This document shows, piece by piece, positions 40,830 to 50,653 of a stretch of DNA of 64,000 nucleotides. This DNA is from Streptomyces spinosus (lineage in GTDB: Bacteria > Actinomycetota > Actinomycetes > Streptomycetales > Streptomycetaceae). Position 1 is the stretch's first letter; each line of letters opens with the position of its first letter. Under the pieces are notes generated by a model that saw only the letters and a list, made by a program, of their open reading frames with translations, was not told where the DNA came from and searched no databases. The stretch lies in assembly GCF_020400655.1 (NCBI RefSeq), contig NZ_JAINRC010000006.1:186001-250000 (forward strand). Direction: 5' to 3'. The translations under genes and the position numbers were made by a program.

Positions 40830-43800
40830 TCACACGGCCAGCTCCTCGGCGAACCCGAGGTGCCTGAGGAACTCCCGGACCGCGGCGGTGGCGGAGTCCG
40901 CGTTGGCCGTCAGGACGAATCCGGAGCCGCTCTCGGTGTCGACGAAGGAGAAGCAGCGCGCGCCGGTCGGTTCACCGATGTGCCCGAACCACCTGCGTCC
41001 CGAGCTGTCCCGCAGCATGGTGCCGAGCCCGTACACGCCCTCCGCGACGGGATCGGTCAGGGCCTTGGCCAGGTCGGGGCCGAGGAGCAGCGGGTTCTTC
41101 CCCGCGCCCGCTCTCCAGATCTCCAGCTCGAGTGCCGCCAGGTCCGACGGGGTGGTCCACAGGCCCGAGCCCGCCAGCTCCGGCGTGACCCGCCAGCCGC
41201 CGCGGTGGGGACGCCCCTGGTGGTCGTGGCCCGCGGCGGCCTCCCGGCCACCGGTCGGCACCCGCACCGAGAAGACCGTGTTCCGCAGTCCCAGCGGCTC
41301 GAGCAACCGGGTGCGGGCCAGCTCGGCGAACGGCTGCCCGGCTGTGTCCTCCAGGGCCTGCTGAACGACGGCGTAGCCGACGTTCGAGTACCGGTAGCGT
41401 CCCACGCCCCCGGGGTCGGTCCGGAAGACGGGCGGCTGTCCGGGGCGGCCTCCCATCAGTTCCGCGAGCCCGGGCACGGGCAGATCGGCGGGGAAGTCGC
41501 GGCCGGGCTTCACCTCCAGGCCGGCGGTGTGGCTGAGCAGGGCCCGCAGCGAGGGAGCGGCGTGCCCCGGGGCGCCCGCCACCCGCCAGGTGTCGAGGTG
41601 GTCGTTGACGTCCCGGTCCAGGTCGAGCACGCCGTCCTGCGCCAGCAGCGCGGCCAGCAGGGCGGTGACGTGCTTGGCGAGCGAGCCGGCCTGGAAGAGC
41701 GTGTCCGCGGTGACCGGAGCGGATTCACCGCGCCGTCTGTCGCCCCAGGACCAGGTGGTGCGTACCTCTCCGTCGGTGATCAGAGCCGCGCCGGCCCCGG
41801 GGACATGGTGCGCGGCCAGCGCCCGCAGCAGTTGTCCGTCCTCGGGCCGCAGCCGGTCCAGGAACTCCCCGACGGTCCGGCACGCGACCGCCCCGGGCGC
41901 GCAGTCCGCGGCGATCGCCTCGATGGTGCGCTGCTCGGTGATCTGCCGGACCGTCACCGCGAGTCCGGCGGCCCGGGCCCGGGTCATCACCAGCAGGGAC
42001 CGGATGGAGTCGCCGCCCAGCTCGAAGAAGTCGTCCCGCACACCGACCCGTCCGACCTCCAGCACCTCGGCCCAGATCGCCGCCAGGACGCGCTCCTGGC
42101 GGGTGCGGGGCGCGAGGAACTCCCGCTCGTCCGTGAGGGAAGTGCCCTCGACGGCGGGCAGGCGGTTGCGGTCGACCTTTCCGTTCGGGGTGAGCGGCAG
42201 GCCGGCGAGCGTGACGAAGGCGTGGGGCATCATGGGCGCCGGAAGTGTGCGGGCGAGGAACGGACGCAGCTCGGCGGGCCCGGCCTGCCGGCCCTCGCGC
42301 GGCACGACGTACGCCACCAGGCGGACCTCTCCCCGCGTGTCCTGCGACGCCACGACCACGCCCTGTTCCACCGCGGGGTGCGCGGCGAGTGCGGCCTCGA
42401 TCTCGCCCAGTTCGACGCGGTGGCCCCGCACCTTCACCTGGCTGTCCATCCGGCCGAGGAAGTCCAGCCGGCCGTCGGGCAGCAGCCGTGCCCGGTCCCC
42501 CGTGCGGTAGAGGCGCTCTCCGGGCCCCCCGTACGGGTCGGGCACGAAGCGCTCCGCGGTCAGGGCGGGCCGGCCCAGGTAGCCGCGGGCGACGCCGCGG
42601 CCGCCGATGAACAGCTCCCCGGGCACTCCGACGGGGACGGGGCGCAGCTCGGCGTCGAGCAGATGGACCCGCTCGCCGGGCAGCGGACGGCCGATGCTGA
42701 CGGTGCCGTCGCTCGCGACGACCCGCTCGGCGGTCGACCACACGGTGGTCTCGGTCGGTCCGTAGGCGTTCCACAGCTGCCGGCACCGCGAGCCGAGGGT
42801 CGCCGCGAGCGTCGCCGGCAGTGGTTCGCCGGCGCTCAGTGCCACGGCCGACGGGGCGTCGAAGCCACCGGCCAGCAGTACGCGCCAGCCCGAGGGTGTC
42901 GCCTGCACATGGCTGACCCGCTCGGCGCGCAGGAGTGCCACGAGGGCGTCCGGGTCCGCCGCCGCGGCCGGAGGGACGACCACCACCCGGGCGCCGGTGA
43001 TCAGGGGCAGGAAGATCTCCAGCGCGGCGATGTCGAACGAGATCGACGTCAGGTTCAGCCAGGTGTCGGTGCGGTGGCTTCCCAGCAGGCCGCGTGCGGC
43101 GCCCAGCAGGTGGGCCAGGGAGTGGTGCTCGACCCCCACTCCCTTGGGCCTGCCTGTCGAGCCCGAGGTGTAGATGACGTAGGCGAGGTCCTGGCTCCGG
43201 GGGCGCGGCGGCAGGTCGTCCGCCGGCTGGTGCGGGCCGTACGACGGTTCCCAGGACAGGTCCATGTCGATGGAGGGAACCGCGCAGCCGGGAACGGCCG
43301 GCAGCGTGCTGTGCGTGAGCACCAGTGCCGCGCCGGAGTCCGCCAGGACGTACGCGCGCCGTTCGTCCGGGTAGGCGGGGTCCAGCGGCAGATAGGCGGC
43401 ACCGGCCTTGAGGACGGCCAGCAGGGCCACCACCGTGTCCAGGGAACGCGGCAGGTGGACGGCCACCAGGCTGCCCGGGACGACCCCCGCACGGCGCAGC
43501 CGGCGGGCCAGCCGGTCCGCGTCGGCGTCGAGTTGTGCGTAGCTCGTCGTGGAGTCCTGGAAGGTCACGGCGACGGCCTGCGGGGTCTCCCGCACCTGGG
43601 CCTCGAACAGGTCGACGATCGTCGGCCCGGGCTCGGGAGCCCCGCCCGGGTCACCGCCGGTCGCGAGCTGCCGCAGCTCCTCCGGCGAGAGTACGGACAG
43701 CTCGCCCAGGGTGGTGCCGCCCGTGGCGGAAGCCATCTGCTCCAGGATTTGGGCGAAGTGCCCGAGCATCCGCTCGGCGGCGCCGGAATCCACCTGGTCG

Positions 43801-46800
43801 GGGGCGTAGTTGAGGGTCAGCGCGAGCCGGTCGCCCAGATCGGCCCGCATCAGCAGCGGGTACCCCGGCTGTTCGCTGCCTCCCGTGGCGGCGATGTCGA
43901 GTCCGGTGGGCGGCCGGCGGCCTTCGACCGCGCCCGCGTCGGTGAAGACGAGGATGCTGTCGAACAGCCGCCGGCCGCCGGGGACCGGGGTGTGCCGCTG
44001 GATCTCCGACAGCGAGCTGTAGCCGTACCGCTGGGCCTCGGTGAGCCGGGCGTGCACCTGCCGCAGCCATGCCGTGACCGGCTGGTCCTCCGCCACCTGG
44101 ATGCGGGTGGGCAGGGTGTGGATGAGCAGGCCCACCATGCGGTCCACACCCGCAACGCCGGACATCCGGTCGGTGAGGGTGCTGCCGAACAGCACGTCGG
44201 CCTGACCGCTGTACCGGGCCAGCAGCAGACCCCACGCGCCCTGCAGGACGGTGTTGAGAGTGATGCGGTTGTCACGGGCGAGGGCCTGCAGCGCCTCGGT
44301 GACCGACGCGGCCGGCGTCAGCGGCCGGGTCGTCGCCGCTCCCCCGGGCTCCGACGTGGTCGCCACCACGGGCAGGGCGGTCGGGCCGCTCACACCCTCC
44401 ATGGCCCGCTGCCAGTAGGCGCGCGCCGCCGCCTGGTCCTGCTCGCGCAGCCATGCGATGTGGCGCCGGAACGGCGTCGGCTCGGCGAGTGCCGGAACCG
44501 GTTCGCCGCGCCTGAGGGCCTCGTAGCACGCGTACACCTCGTCGAGGACGAGCGATACGCTCCAGCCGTCGAGCAGCACATGGTGGTTCTGCCAGGCGAG
44601 CAGGTGGCTGTCCTGGCCGGTGCGGATCAGGTACAGGCGGTGCGCGGGCACCCGTTCCAGGTCGAAGGGCTCGACGCGTGCCGCGGCGAGCAGGTCCGCG
44701 AACCGCTGGTCGGTGTCGTGTCCGGCGTCTGCCCAGTCCTCCCGCACGACCGTCATCGGCGCGTGGCGGTGGACGATCTGCAGGGGCTCGGGGACGCCCT
44801 CCCACGCGAAGGTCGTCCGCAGGGCGGCGTGCCGGCCGGTCACGTGCTGCCAGGCGGCCAGGAAGGCGTCGGTGTCCAGTCGTCCGGTGATGCGCCAGGT
44901 GAGCTGGGTGACGTAGTCGCCTCGGCCGGGGTGGTGCAGGGTGTGGAACAGGAGCCCGGACTGCAGCGGCGACAGGGGGTAGACGTCCTCGATCCGGCGG
45001 GCGTCGGATCCGCTGAGCAGTGCGTCCAGCGCCTGCTGTCCGAGGCCCGCGAGCGGGAAGTCCGACGGCGTGGCCCCGCCGGCACCGGAGGTGCAGTGGT
45101 CGATGAGGACCTCCAGCCGCCGGACGAAGTCGTCGGCGAGCCGTTGCACGGTCGCCCGGTGGTGCGAGCCCGTGCCGTAGGTCCACCAGACGCGCAGTTC
45201 GCCGTCCATGACGGCGGCGGTCACGTCGATCAGGTGCGGGCGGACGCCGCCGGCGCCGGCCTCGGCTCCGACCGGGCTCAGCCGGCACAGTCGCGGTCCC
45301 GTCCCCGTGTGCTGTTCCCCGGTGTCCACGCGGCCGTGGTAGTTGAAGCTCACCTGCGGCTCGGCGTAGCGGCTCAGCACGGCGGAGGTGTCCGGCCGCA
45401 GGTACCGGGCGAGACCGTAGCCGATGCCGCTGTGCGGGATGAGCCGGAGCTGTTCCTTGACCGTCTTGAGGGCCGCTGCCGGATCGTCATCGCTCGGCAG
45501 ACCGAGGTGGACCGGGTGGATGCTGGTGAACCAGCCCACGGTGCGGGACAGGTCGATGTCGTCGAAGAGCGGCTCACGGCCGTGGCCCTCCAGATGGACC
45601 GAGGCCGTCCGGGCGCCGGTCCAGCCGCACAGGGTCTGGGCCAGCGCGGTCAGCAGGACGTCGTTGACGCGGGTCCGGTAGGCGGCCGGCACCTGCTGCA
45701 GGAGCGCCGTCGTGGCGGTCCGGGGCAGCACCGCGAGCAGACGGGCGGACGCCTCCTCCGTGTTGGCGCCGCCGCGGAGGTCGACCGGCAGGGGCTCGGC
45801 GTCGCGTGCGTGCGCCGTCCAGAAGGCGGCCTCGGCGGAGAACGCGCTGCCGCGGGCGTGGTCCCTGAGGCGTTCGGCCCAGGCACGGTAGGAGGTGGTC
45901 TTCGCGGGGAGCGCCGCTTCGGCGCCCGCCGCCAGCCGTTCGTAGGCCAGGGCGAGGTCCTCCAGCAGCACTCCCCAGGAGACGGTGTCCACCGCTATGT
46001 GGTGGACCGCCCAGAACAGCTGGTCCGGGCTGTCCCCGCCCATCCGGAACAGCACGGCCCGAACGATCGGGCCGTGTGTGAGGTCCATGGCGGCGTGCGC
46101 CCGGTCGGCCTCCTCCTCGACGACGCGGTCCCGGTCCTGCGCCGGCACGTCCGCGAGGTCCACCACGCGCAGCAGTCCGCCCTCCTCGCGTTCCGCGATG
46201 TGCTCGCTCCAGCCGCTCCCGTCGCGGACCAGTCGCAGGCGCAGCGCGTCGTGATGGGCGGTCACCGCGTCCAGGGCGGCGGCCAGCAGCGCCGGATCGG
46301 GGCTCGGCGACCAGCCCAGCCGTACGGCCTGGTTGTGGTGGTGGTGGGGCCAGTCGAGGGCGGTGAACCAGTGGTGCACCGGGGTCAGTTCGACGTCGCC
46401 GGCGACGGTTCCCTGCTCGGCCCGGATCGCGGTGCCGGTGCTCTCCCCGGCGTCGTCGACTGCCGCGGCGAGCCGGGCGACGGTCTGGTGCTCGAACAGG
46501 TCCCGCGGCGTGGTGCGCAGACCGGCCTTGGCCGCCTCGGCGACGGTGCGGATCGCCAAGATCGAGTCGCCGCCGAGTTCGAAGAAGTTGTCGTGGACTC
46601 CTACGGTCCCGACCCGCAGCACGCGGGCCCAGACGTCCGCCAGCAGGCGCTCGGTCCGGTTGCGCGGTGCCACGCGGGTGTCCGCCCCGGCCAGGTCGGC
46701 GGGGGCGGGGACGGGCAGCAGACCGCGGTCGACCTTGCCGTTGGCCTTCAACGGCAGTTCCTCCAGCGGCACGAACACCTGGGGCACCATGTAGGCGGGC

Positions 46801-49718
46801 AGGGCCTGGCCCACGTGGTCACGCAGTTCCTCCGCGTCCGGCCGCCCGGACCCGGCGGCCACGGTGTAGGCGACCAGTCTCTTGTGACCCGGCGCGTCCT
46901 CCACGGCGGCGACCGCGGCCTGCGAGACCTTCGGGTGGGTGAGGAGCCTGGCCTCGATCTCGGCGAGTTCGATCCGGAAGCCGCGTACCTTGACCTGGTT
47001 GTCGATGCGGCGGATGAAGTCGAGGGTGCCGTCGGGCCGGTAGCGCACGAGGTCGCCCGAGGCGTACATCCGGGCTCCCGGGACGTCGCTGAAGGGATCG
47101 GGGACGAAGCGCTCCGCGGTGAGGTCCGGCCGGCCGAGGTATCCGCGGGCGACGCCGTCGCCGCCGGTGTACAGCTGGCCGGGGGTGCCGACGGGGACCG
47201 GGCGCAGGTCGTCGTCCAGCACGTAGACGGTCGTCTGCTGGATCGGGCGGCCGAGCGTGACCCTGGTGCCGACCTGCTCCGGGTCCGTCAGGAGCTGGCA
47301 GGTCGTGAACGTGGTGTTCTCCGTCGGCCCGTAGCACGCCACCGCGGTCAGCCCCGGGTGCCGGAGCAGCGGTGCGCGCATGGCCTCGGGCGACAGCACG
47401 TCACCGCCCGCCAGGACGTAGCGCACGCCGGCGAAGGCGTCGACGTCGTACTCGACCATCTGGTGGAACAGCCCGGCGGTGAGCCAGGTCACGGTGACCC
47501 GGTGCTCGCGCAGCAGCGCGCCGATGTCCGCGACGCCGAGCTGTCCCGGCGGGGCGACGACCAGTCGGGCGCCGTTCAGCAGGGCTCCCCACAGCTCCAT
47601 CGTGGAGGCGTCGAAGGCCACCGGCGCGAGCTGGAGGAGGGTGTCGTCCGGACCGATCCGGGCGTAGACCGGCTCGTGCACCAGGCGGACGACGGACCGG
47701 TGCGCGACCATGACGCCCTTGGGGGCGCCGGTGGAGCCCGACGTGTAGCTGATGTACGCCAGCGAGGACGGCCCGGCCGCGCGGGACGGCGGCGCGGACG
47801 GCTGCCGGCGCAGTTCGGCGGCCACCTCCGCGGCGTCCAGGTCGATGGTGCGTACTCCGTGGCCCGTGGGTGTCGTGGCGGTGCCGTCCGGGGCGGCGGA
47901 GGCGACGACGAGCAGCCCGGCCCGGCTGTCCGTGAGCAGCGCCTCGTTGCGTTCGAGGGGGTTGGCCGCGTCGAGGACGAGGTAGGCGGCGCCTGCCTTG
48001 AGCACCGCGAGCAGGGTCACGACGAGTTCCAGGGAGCGTGGTACCGCCACCGCGACCGGGGTGTCCGTGGTGGCCCCGTGGGCCCGCAAAAGGTGGGCGA
48101 GGCGGTTGGCGGCCCGGTCCAGCTCCGCGTACGTCATCGTGGACCGGCCGGCGACGAGCGCCACCGCGTCCGGGGTGCGCCGGCAGACCTGGTCGAACAG
48201 GTCGGGCAGCGTGAGGCCGGCCGGGTAGGGGCGGCGGGTGTCGTTCCAGTCACGGGTCATGACGGCCGTCTCGGCGGGCGAGAGCAGGGCGATCCCGGTG
48301 AGGGGGGCCGAGGGATCGCCGGTGACCTGTTCCAGCAGGGTGACCAGGTGGCCGAGGAGCCGCTCGCCGGTGTCCGCGTCGAAGAGGCCGGTTTCGCTGA
48401 CCAGTTCCAAGTCGATGGTCTCGGGGCCCGTCACCGCGGACAGCAGCAGGTCGACCTTGGGCGAGGTGGTGTCACCCGGCAGGTGCTCGGCTTCCAGCCC
48501 CGGCAGGTCCCAGGCGTCGGCTCCTGCCTCCGTGCACTGGAAGAGCACCTGGTAGACGGGGTTGCGGGCCGGCTCGCGGGGATGACCGAGGGCCGCCACC
48601 ACCTCTTCGAAGGACACGTCCTGATGGTCGAGCGCACCGAGGACGGCGGCGTTCACCTGCGTGGTCAGCTCGGTGAAGGACGCGACGGCGCCGAGGTCGA
48701 CGGGAATGGCTACGGTGTTGACGAAGAGTCCGACCAGCGACTCGGCCGCGGCCGTGCCGCGGCCGGAGACCGCGGCCCCGACGGCGAAGCGCTGCTGCCC
48801 GGACCACAGGCCCAGCAGGAGTTGGAGGCCGGTGAGCAACTGGGTGAAGAGCGTCGTCCCGTGCTGCCGTGCGAGCCGGCGGACCGCCCGGCTCAGCTCG
48901 GGGGTGAGTCTGCGGTGGGCGCTGTGTCCGCGGTGGGAGAGCCGGCGCGGCCGCTCGTGGTCCGTCGGCAGTTCCAGCACGGCGGGCACGTCGCGCAGCG
49001 CGGCCCGCCAGTAGTCGAGTTGTCCCGCGGCCAGTCCCGCCTTCATGCGGTCCGCCTGCCACTGCGCGTAGTCGCTGTAGCGCAGCGCCGGTGGCTCGGG
49101 CGGGGGCGTTCCCTCCAGCCGGGCGCGGTAGAGCGCGCTGAGGTCCTTGGCGATCAGCCCCACGGTCCATCCGTCGCCGACCAGATGGTGCATGTTGAGC
49201 ATCAGGAGGCTCTCGGTCTCGTCGACGACGACCAGCAGTGCCCGGAACAGGGGGCCGGTGCGCAGGTCGAACGGGCGGTCGCGCTCCTCCGCCACCAGGG
49301 CGCGGGCCGCCGCCTGCCGTTCGGCTGCGGGCAGGACACTCAGGTCGTGGACGGCCAGCCGGTCCTGCCAGACGGGCTGGACGCACTGCCGCGGCTCGTC
49401 GGTGAAGGTGACCCGCAGGGCCTCGTGGCGGCCGGCGAGGTCCGCGACGGCGTGGCCCAGGGCGGCTCGGTCGACGGTGCCGCGCAGCCGGACCACGTGG
49501 TCGAGCCCGTACACCGAGTTGTCGGTGAGGAGCTGGTCCATCACCCACATGGCGTGCTGGGCGGGGGTCAACGGTACCGGTCCCGTGTCCGTTCTCCGCG
49601 GGATGCCCGGCAGGCCGCCGCCCGTCCCGCCGCCCCGGCCGCGCAGCCGTTTCCGCAGGAGCGCCTCCCGGACGGCGTCCGCCTGGCGCGGTCCGGTGTC
49701 CTTGCCACTGGTGCCCAC
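40830..49718 (-). CDS. Dimodular NRPS C-A-PCP-E-C-A-PCP with a C-terminal serine beta-lactamase/PBP-like domain
   Basis: A 2962-residue synthetase. Module 1: C domain (HHLVGDG near 177), A domain (YTSGSTG near 656, FDAST near 700), PCP (LGGDSI near 1050), E domain (HHIAVDTVSWG near 1239). Module 2: C domain (HHVLLDG near 1711), A domain (FDIAALE near 2226) and PCP (LGGDSI near 2564). From about 2610 to the end is a class C beta-lactamase/penicillin-binding-protein-like serine hydrolase: SLAKH (Ser-x-x-Lys) near 2677, Y-S-N in RYRYSNVGY near 2775 and HIGEP near 2911 in place of KTG. I read pocket codes D-A-M-W-L-G-C-T-F-K (Val-like, would become D) and D-I-L-Q-L-A-A-V-W-K (Gly-like). There is no ordinary alpha/beta-hydrolase thioesterase. 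GTG at 49718 has AGGAGG upstream. Confidence 0.92.
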   Translation of the reverse strand: MGTSGKDTGPRQADAVREALLRKRLRGRGGGTGGGLPGIPRRTDTGPVPLTPAQHAMWVMDQLLTDNSVYGLDHVVRLRGTVDRAALGHAVADLAGRHEALRVTFTDEPRQCVQPVWQDRLAVHDLSVLPAAERQAAARALVAEERDRPFDLRTGPLFRALLVVVDETESLLMLNMHHLVGDGWTVGLIAKDLSALYRARLEGTPPPEPPALRYSDYAQWQADRMKAGLAAGQLDYWRAALRDVPAVLELPTDHERPRRLSHRGHSAHRRLTPELSRAVRRLARQHGTTLFTQLLTGLQLLLGLWSGQQRFAVGAAVSGRGTAAAESLVGLFVNTVAIPVDLGAVASFTELTTQVNAAVLGALDHQDVSFEEVVAALGHPREPARNPVYQVLFQCTEAGADAWDLPGLEAEHLPGDTTSPKVDLLLSAVTGPETIDLELVSETGLFDADTGERLLGHLVTLLEQVTGDPSAPLTGIALLSPAETAVMTRDWNDTRRPYPAGLTLPDLFDQVCRRTPDAVALVAGRSTMTYAELDRAANRLAHLLRAHGATTDTPVAVAVPRSLELVVTLLAVLKAGAAYLVLDAANPLERNEALLTDSRAGLLVVASAAPDGTATTPTGHGVRTIDLDAAEVAAELRRQPSAPPSRAAGPSSLAYISYTSGSTGAPKGVMVAHRSVVRLVHEPVYARIGPDDTLLQLAPVAFDASTMELWGALLNGARLVVAPPGQLGVADIGALLREHRVTVTWLTAGLFHQMVEYDVDAFAGVRYVLAGGDVLSPEAMRAPLLRHPGLTAVACYGPTENTTFTTCQLLTDPEQVGTRVTLGRPIQQTTVYVLDDDLRPVPVGTPGQLYTGGDGVARGYLGRPDLTAERFVPDPFSDVPGARMYASGDLVRYRPDGTLDFIRRIDNQVKVRGFRIELAEIEARLLTHPKVSQAAVAAVEDAPGHKRLVAYTVAAGSGRPDAEELRDHVGQALPAYMVPQVFVPLEELPLKANGKVDRGLLPVPAPADLAGADTRVAPRNRTERLLADVWARVLRVGTVGVHDNFFELGGDSILAIRTVAEAAKAGLRTTPRDLFEHQTVARLAAAVDDAGESTGTAIRAEQGTVAGDVELTPVHHWFTALDWPHHHHNQAVRLGWSPSPDPALLAAALDAVTAHHDALRLRLVRDGSGWSEHIAEREEGGLLRVVDLADVPAQDRDRVVEEEADRAHAAMDLTHGPIVRAVLFRMGGDSPDQLFWAVHHIAVDTVSWGVLLEDLALAYERLAAGAEAALPAKTTSYRAWAERLRDHARGSAFSAEAAFWTAHARDAEPLPVDLRGGANTEEASARLLAVLPRTATTALLQQVPAAYRTRVNDVLLTALAQTLCGWTGARTASVHLEGHGREPLFDDIDLSRTVGWFTSIHPVHLGLPSDDDPAAALKTVKEQLRLIPHSGIGYGLARYLRPDTSAVLSRYAEPQVSFNYHGRVDTGEQHTGTGPRLCRLSPVGAEAGAGGVRPHLIDVTAAVMDGELRVWWTYGTGSHHRATVQRLADDFVRRLEVLIDHCTSGAGGATPSDFPLAGLGQQALDALLSGSDARRIEDVYPLSPLQSGLLFHTLHHPGRGDYVTQLTWRITGRLDTDAFLAAWQHVTGRHAALRTTFAWEGVPEPLQIVHRHAPMTVVREDWADAGHDTDQRFADLLAAARVEPFDLERVPAHRLYLIRTGQDSHLLAWQNHHVLLDGWSVSLVLDEVYACYEALRRGEPVPALAEPTPFRRHIAWLREQDQAAARAYWQRAMEGVSGPTALPVVATTSEPGGAATTRPLTPAASVTEALQALARDNRITLNTVLQGAWGLLLARYSGQADVLFGSTLTDRMSGVAGVDRMVGLLIHTLPTRIQVAEDQPVTAWLRQVHARLTEAQRYGYSSLSEIQRHTPVPGGRRLFDSILVFTDAGAVEGRRPPTGLDIAATGGSEQPGYPLLMRADLGDRLALTLNYAPDQVDSGAAERMLGHFAQILEQMASATGGTTLGELSVLSPEELRQLATGGDPGGAPEPGPTIVDLFEAQVRETPQAVAVTFQDSTTSYAQLDADADRLARRLRRAGVVPGSLVAVHLPRSLDTVVALLAVLKAGAAYLPLDPAYPDERRAYVLADSGAALVLTHSTLPAVPGCAVPSIDMDLSWEPSYGPHQPADDLPPRPRSQDLAYVIYTSGSTGRPKGVGVEHHSLAHLLGAARGLLGSHRTDTWLNLTSISFDIAALEIFLPLITGARVVVVPPAAAADPDALVALLRAERVSHVQATPSGWRVLLAGGFDAPSAVALSAGEPLPATLAATLGSRCRQLWNAYGPTETTVWSTAERVVASDGTVSIGRPLPGERVHLLDAELRPVPVGVPGELFIGGRGVARGYLGRPALTAERFVPDPYGGPGERLYRTGDRARLLPDGRLDFLGRMDSQVKVRGHRVELGEIEAALAAHPAVEQGVVVASQDTRGEVRLVAYVVPREGRQAGPAELRPFLARTLPAPMMPHAFVTLAGLPLTPNGKVDRNRLPAVEGTSLTDEREFLAPRTRQERVLAAIWAEVLEVGRVGVRDDFFELGGDSIRSLLVMTRARAAGLAVTVRQITEQRTIEAIAADCAPGAVACRTVGEFLDRLRPEDGQLLRALAAHHVPGAGAALITDGEVRTTWSWGDRRRGESAPVTADTLFQAGSLAKHVTALLAALLAQDGVLDLDRDVNDHLDTWRVAGAPGHAAPSLRALLSHTAGLEVKPGRDFPADLPVPGLAELMGGRPGQPPVFRTDPGGVGRYRYSNVGYAVVQQALEDTAGQPFAELARTRLLEPLGLRNTVFSVRVPTGGREAAAGHDHQGRPHRGGWRVTPELAGSGLWTTPSDLAALELEIWRAGAGKNPLLLGPDLAKALTDPVAEGVYGLGTMLRDSSGRRWFGHIGEPTGARCFSFVDTESGSGFVLTANADSATAAVREFLRHLGFAEELAV

Positions 49719-49803
49719 TGTCTGCCTCCTGTGATCGTCGCAACGAGGTGGTGCCGCCGTCCGTCCGCCGGATGGGCCGCCGGGCCGGGCCGCGGGGGCT
49801 GGA

Positions 49804-50550
49804 TCAGGTCTGCCTGCGTCCGCCGGTGCCGAGAACGGCGGTGGTGGCTCCGGCGGTCTCTCCGCCGTCGACCACGAGTTCCTGGCCGGTGACGAAGCGC
49901 GCCCCGTCGGACGCGAGGAAGAAGAACGCCTCCGCGATCTCCTCGGGAGCCGCGTGCCGGCCCGCCGGTATACGGGCGTTGACCTCGGCGAGCATCTCGT
50001 CGCTGTACTCGGCCAGCTGCATGGGTGTCAGGACCGCGCCAGGAGTGACGCACGCCGTGCGCACCGACGGGCTCAGTTCGATCGCGAAGGTCTGGCACAG
50101 GGAGGCGACGGCGGCCTTGGTGGCGTTGTAGTCCGCGTAGAAGGGATATCCGCGGCTGCCGTTCACCGAGGCCGTGGCCAGCAGGACGCCGTGCCCCTGG
50201 CGGACCATGTGCTCGGCCGCGTGGCGCCACAGAGCCAGTACGCCGAGGAAGTTGACGTCGGTGGTCCGCCGGGCCTCGGCCTCGGTCAGCTCCAGGACAC
50301 CGTGCCGGACGCTGATGCCCGCGTTGGCGATGACCACGTCGAGCCGTCCGGTGGCGGTGTGCACCGCCGTGACGGCCTCCCCCACGGCCGACCAGTCGCT
50401 GACGTCCACCTCGAGCCATTCGGTGTGGGCTGAGGTGCCGGTGGGTTTGCGTACGTCGAGGTTGACGACGTGGTCGCCCGAGCGCGCGAACCGTTCGGCC
50501 GTGGCCTGGCCGATGCCGCTCGACGCACCTGAGATGATGACTGTTCGCAT
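49804..50550 (-). CDS. Short-chain dehydrogenase/reductase
   Basis: A 248-residue classical SDR with IISGASSGIGQATAERFA for the cofactor, VIANAGIS, the serine in LLATASVNG and YADYNATKAA (Tyr-x-x-x-Lys). The Asp in VVNLDVRKP after strand 2 indicates NAD(H). It lies between the hydroxylase and the dimodular NRPS in the minus-strand operon. It could oxidise the hydroxyl introduced by the Fe/2OG enzyme or tailor another residue. GGAGG stands 5 bases before the ATG. Confidence 0.88.
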   Translation of the reverse strand: MRTVIISGASSGIGQATAERFARSGDHVVNLDVRKPTGTSAHTEWLEVDVSDWSAVGEAVTAVHTATGRLDVVIANAGISVRHGVLELTEAEARRTTDVNFLGVLALWRHAAEHMVRQGHGVLLATASVNGSRGYPFYADYNATKAAVASLCQTFAIELSPSVRTACVTPGAVLTPMQLAEYSDEMLAEVNARIPAGRHAAPEEIAEAFFFLASDGARFVTGQELVVDGGETAGATTAVLGTGGRRQT

Positions 50551-50608
50551 GATGCCTCCAGCTCATGGACAGCTGCGGCCCTACAGGCTCGCTCGTGGGT
50601 GGGTTCGG

Positions 50609-50639
50609 CCGTTCCGCCGGCCGGGGCGCGGCGGAACGG
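50609..50639. terminator. Intercistronic 11-bp hairpin
   Basis: Arms 50609-50619 and 50629-50639 pair perfectly around a 9-base loop, 15 bases after the hydroxylase stop and 59 bases before the SDR start (both minus strand). It may attenuate transcription or stabilise the upstream message. Confidence 0.5.
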
Positions 50640-50653
50640 GGTGGCGGTGCCGC

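Noticed and set aside
39546..49892. A 3448-codon open frame on the plus strand opposite the dimodular NRPS
   Set aside because: It is a GC-bias shadow: the residues are Arg, Gly, Gln, Val and His rich, no domains appear, and the minus strand has complete NRPS motifs.
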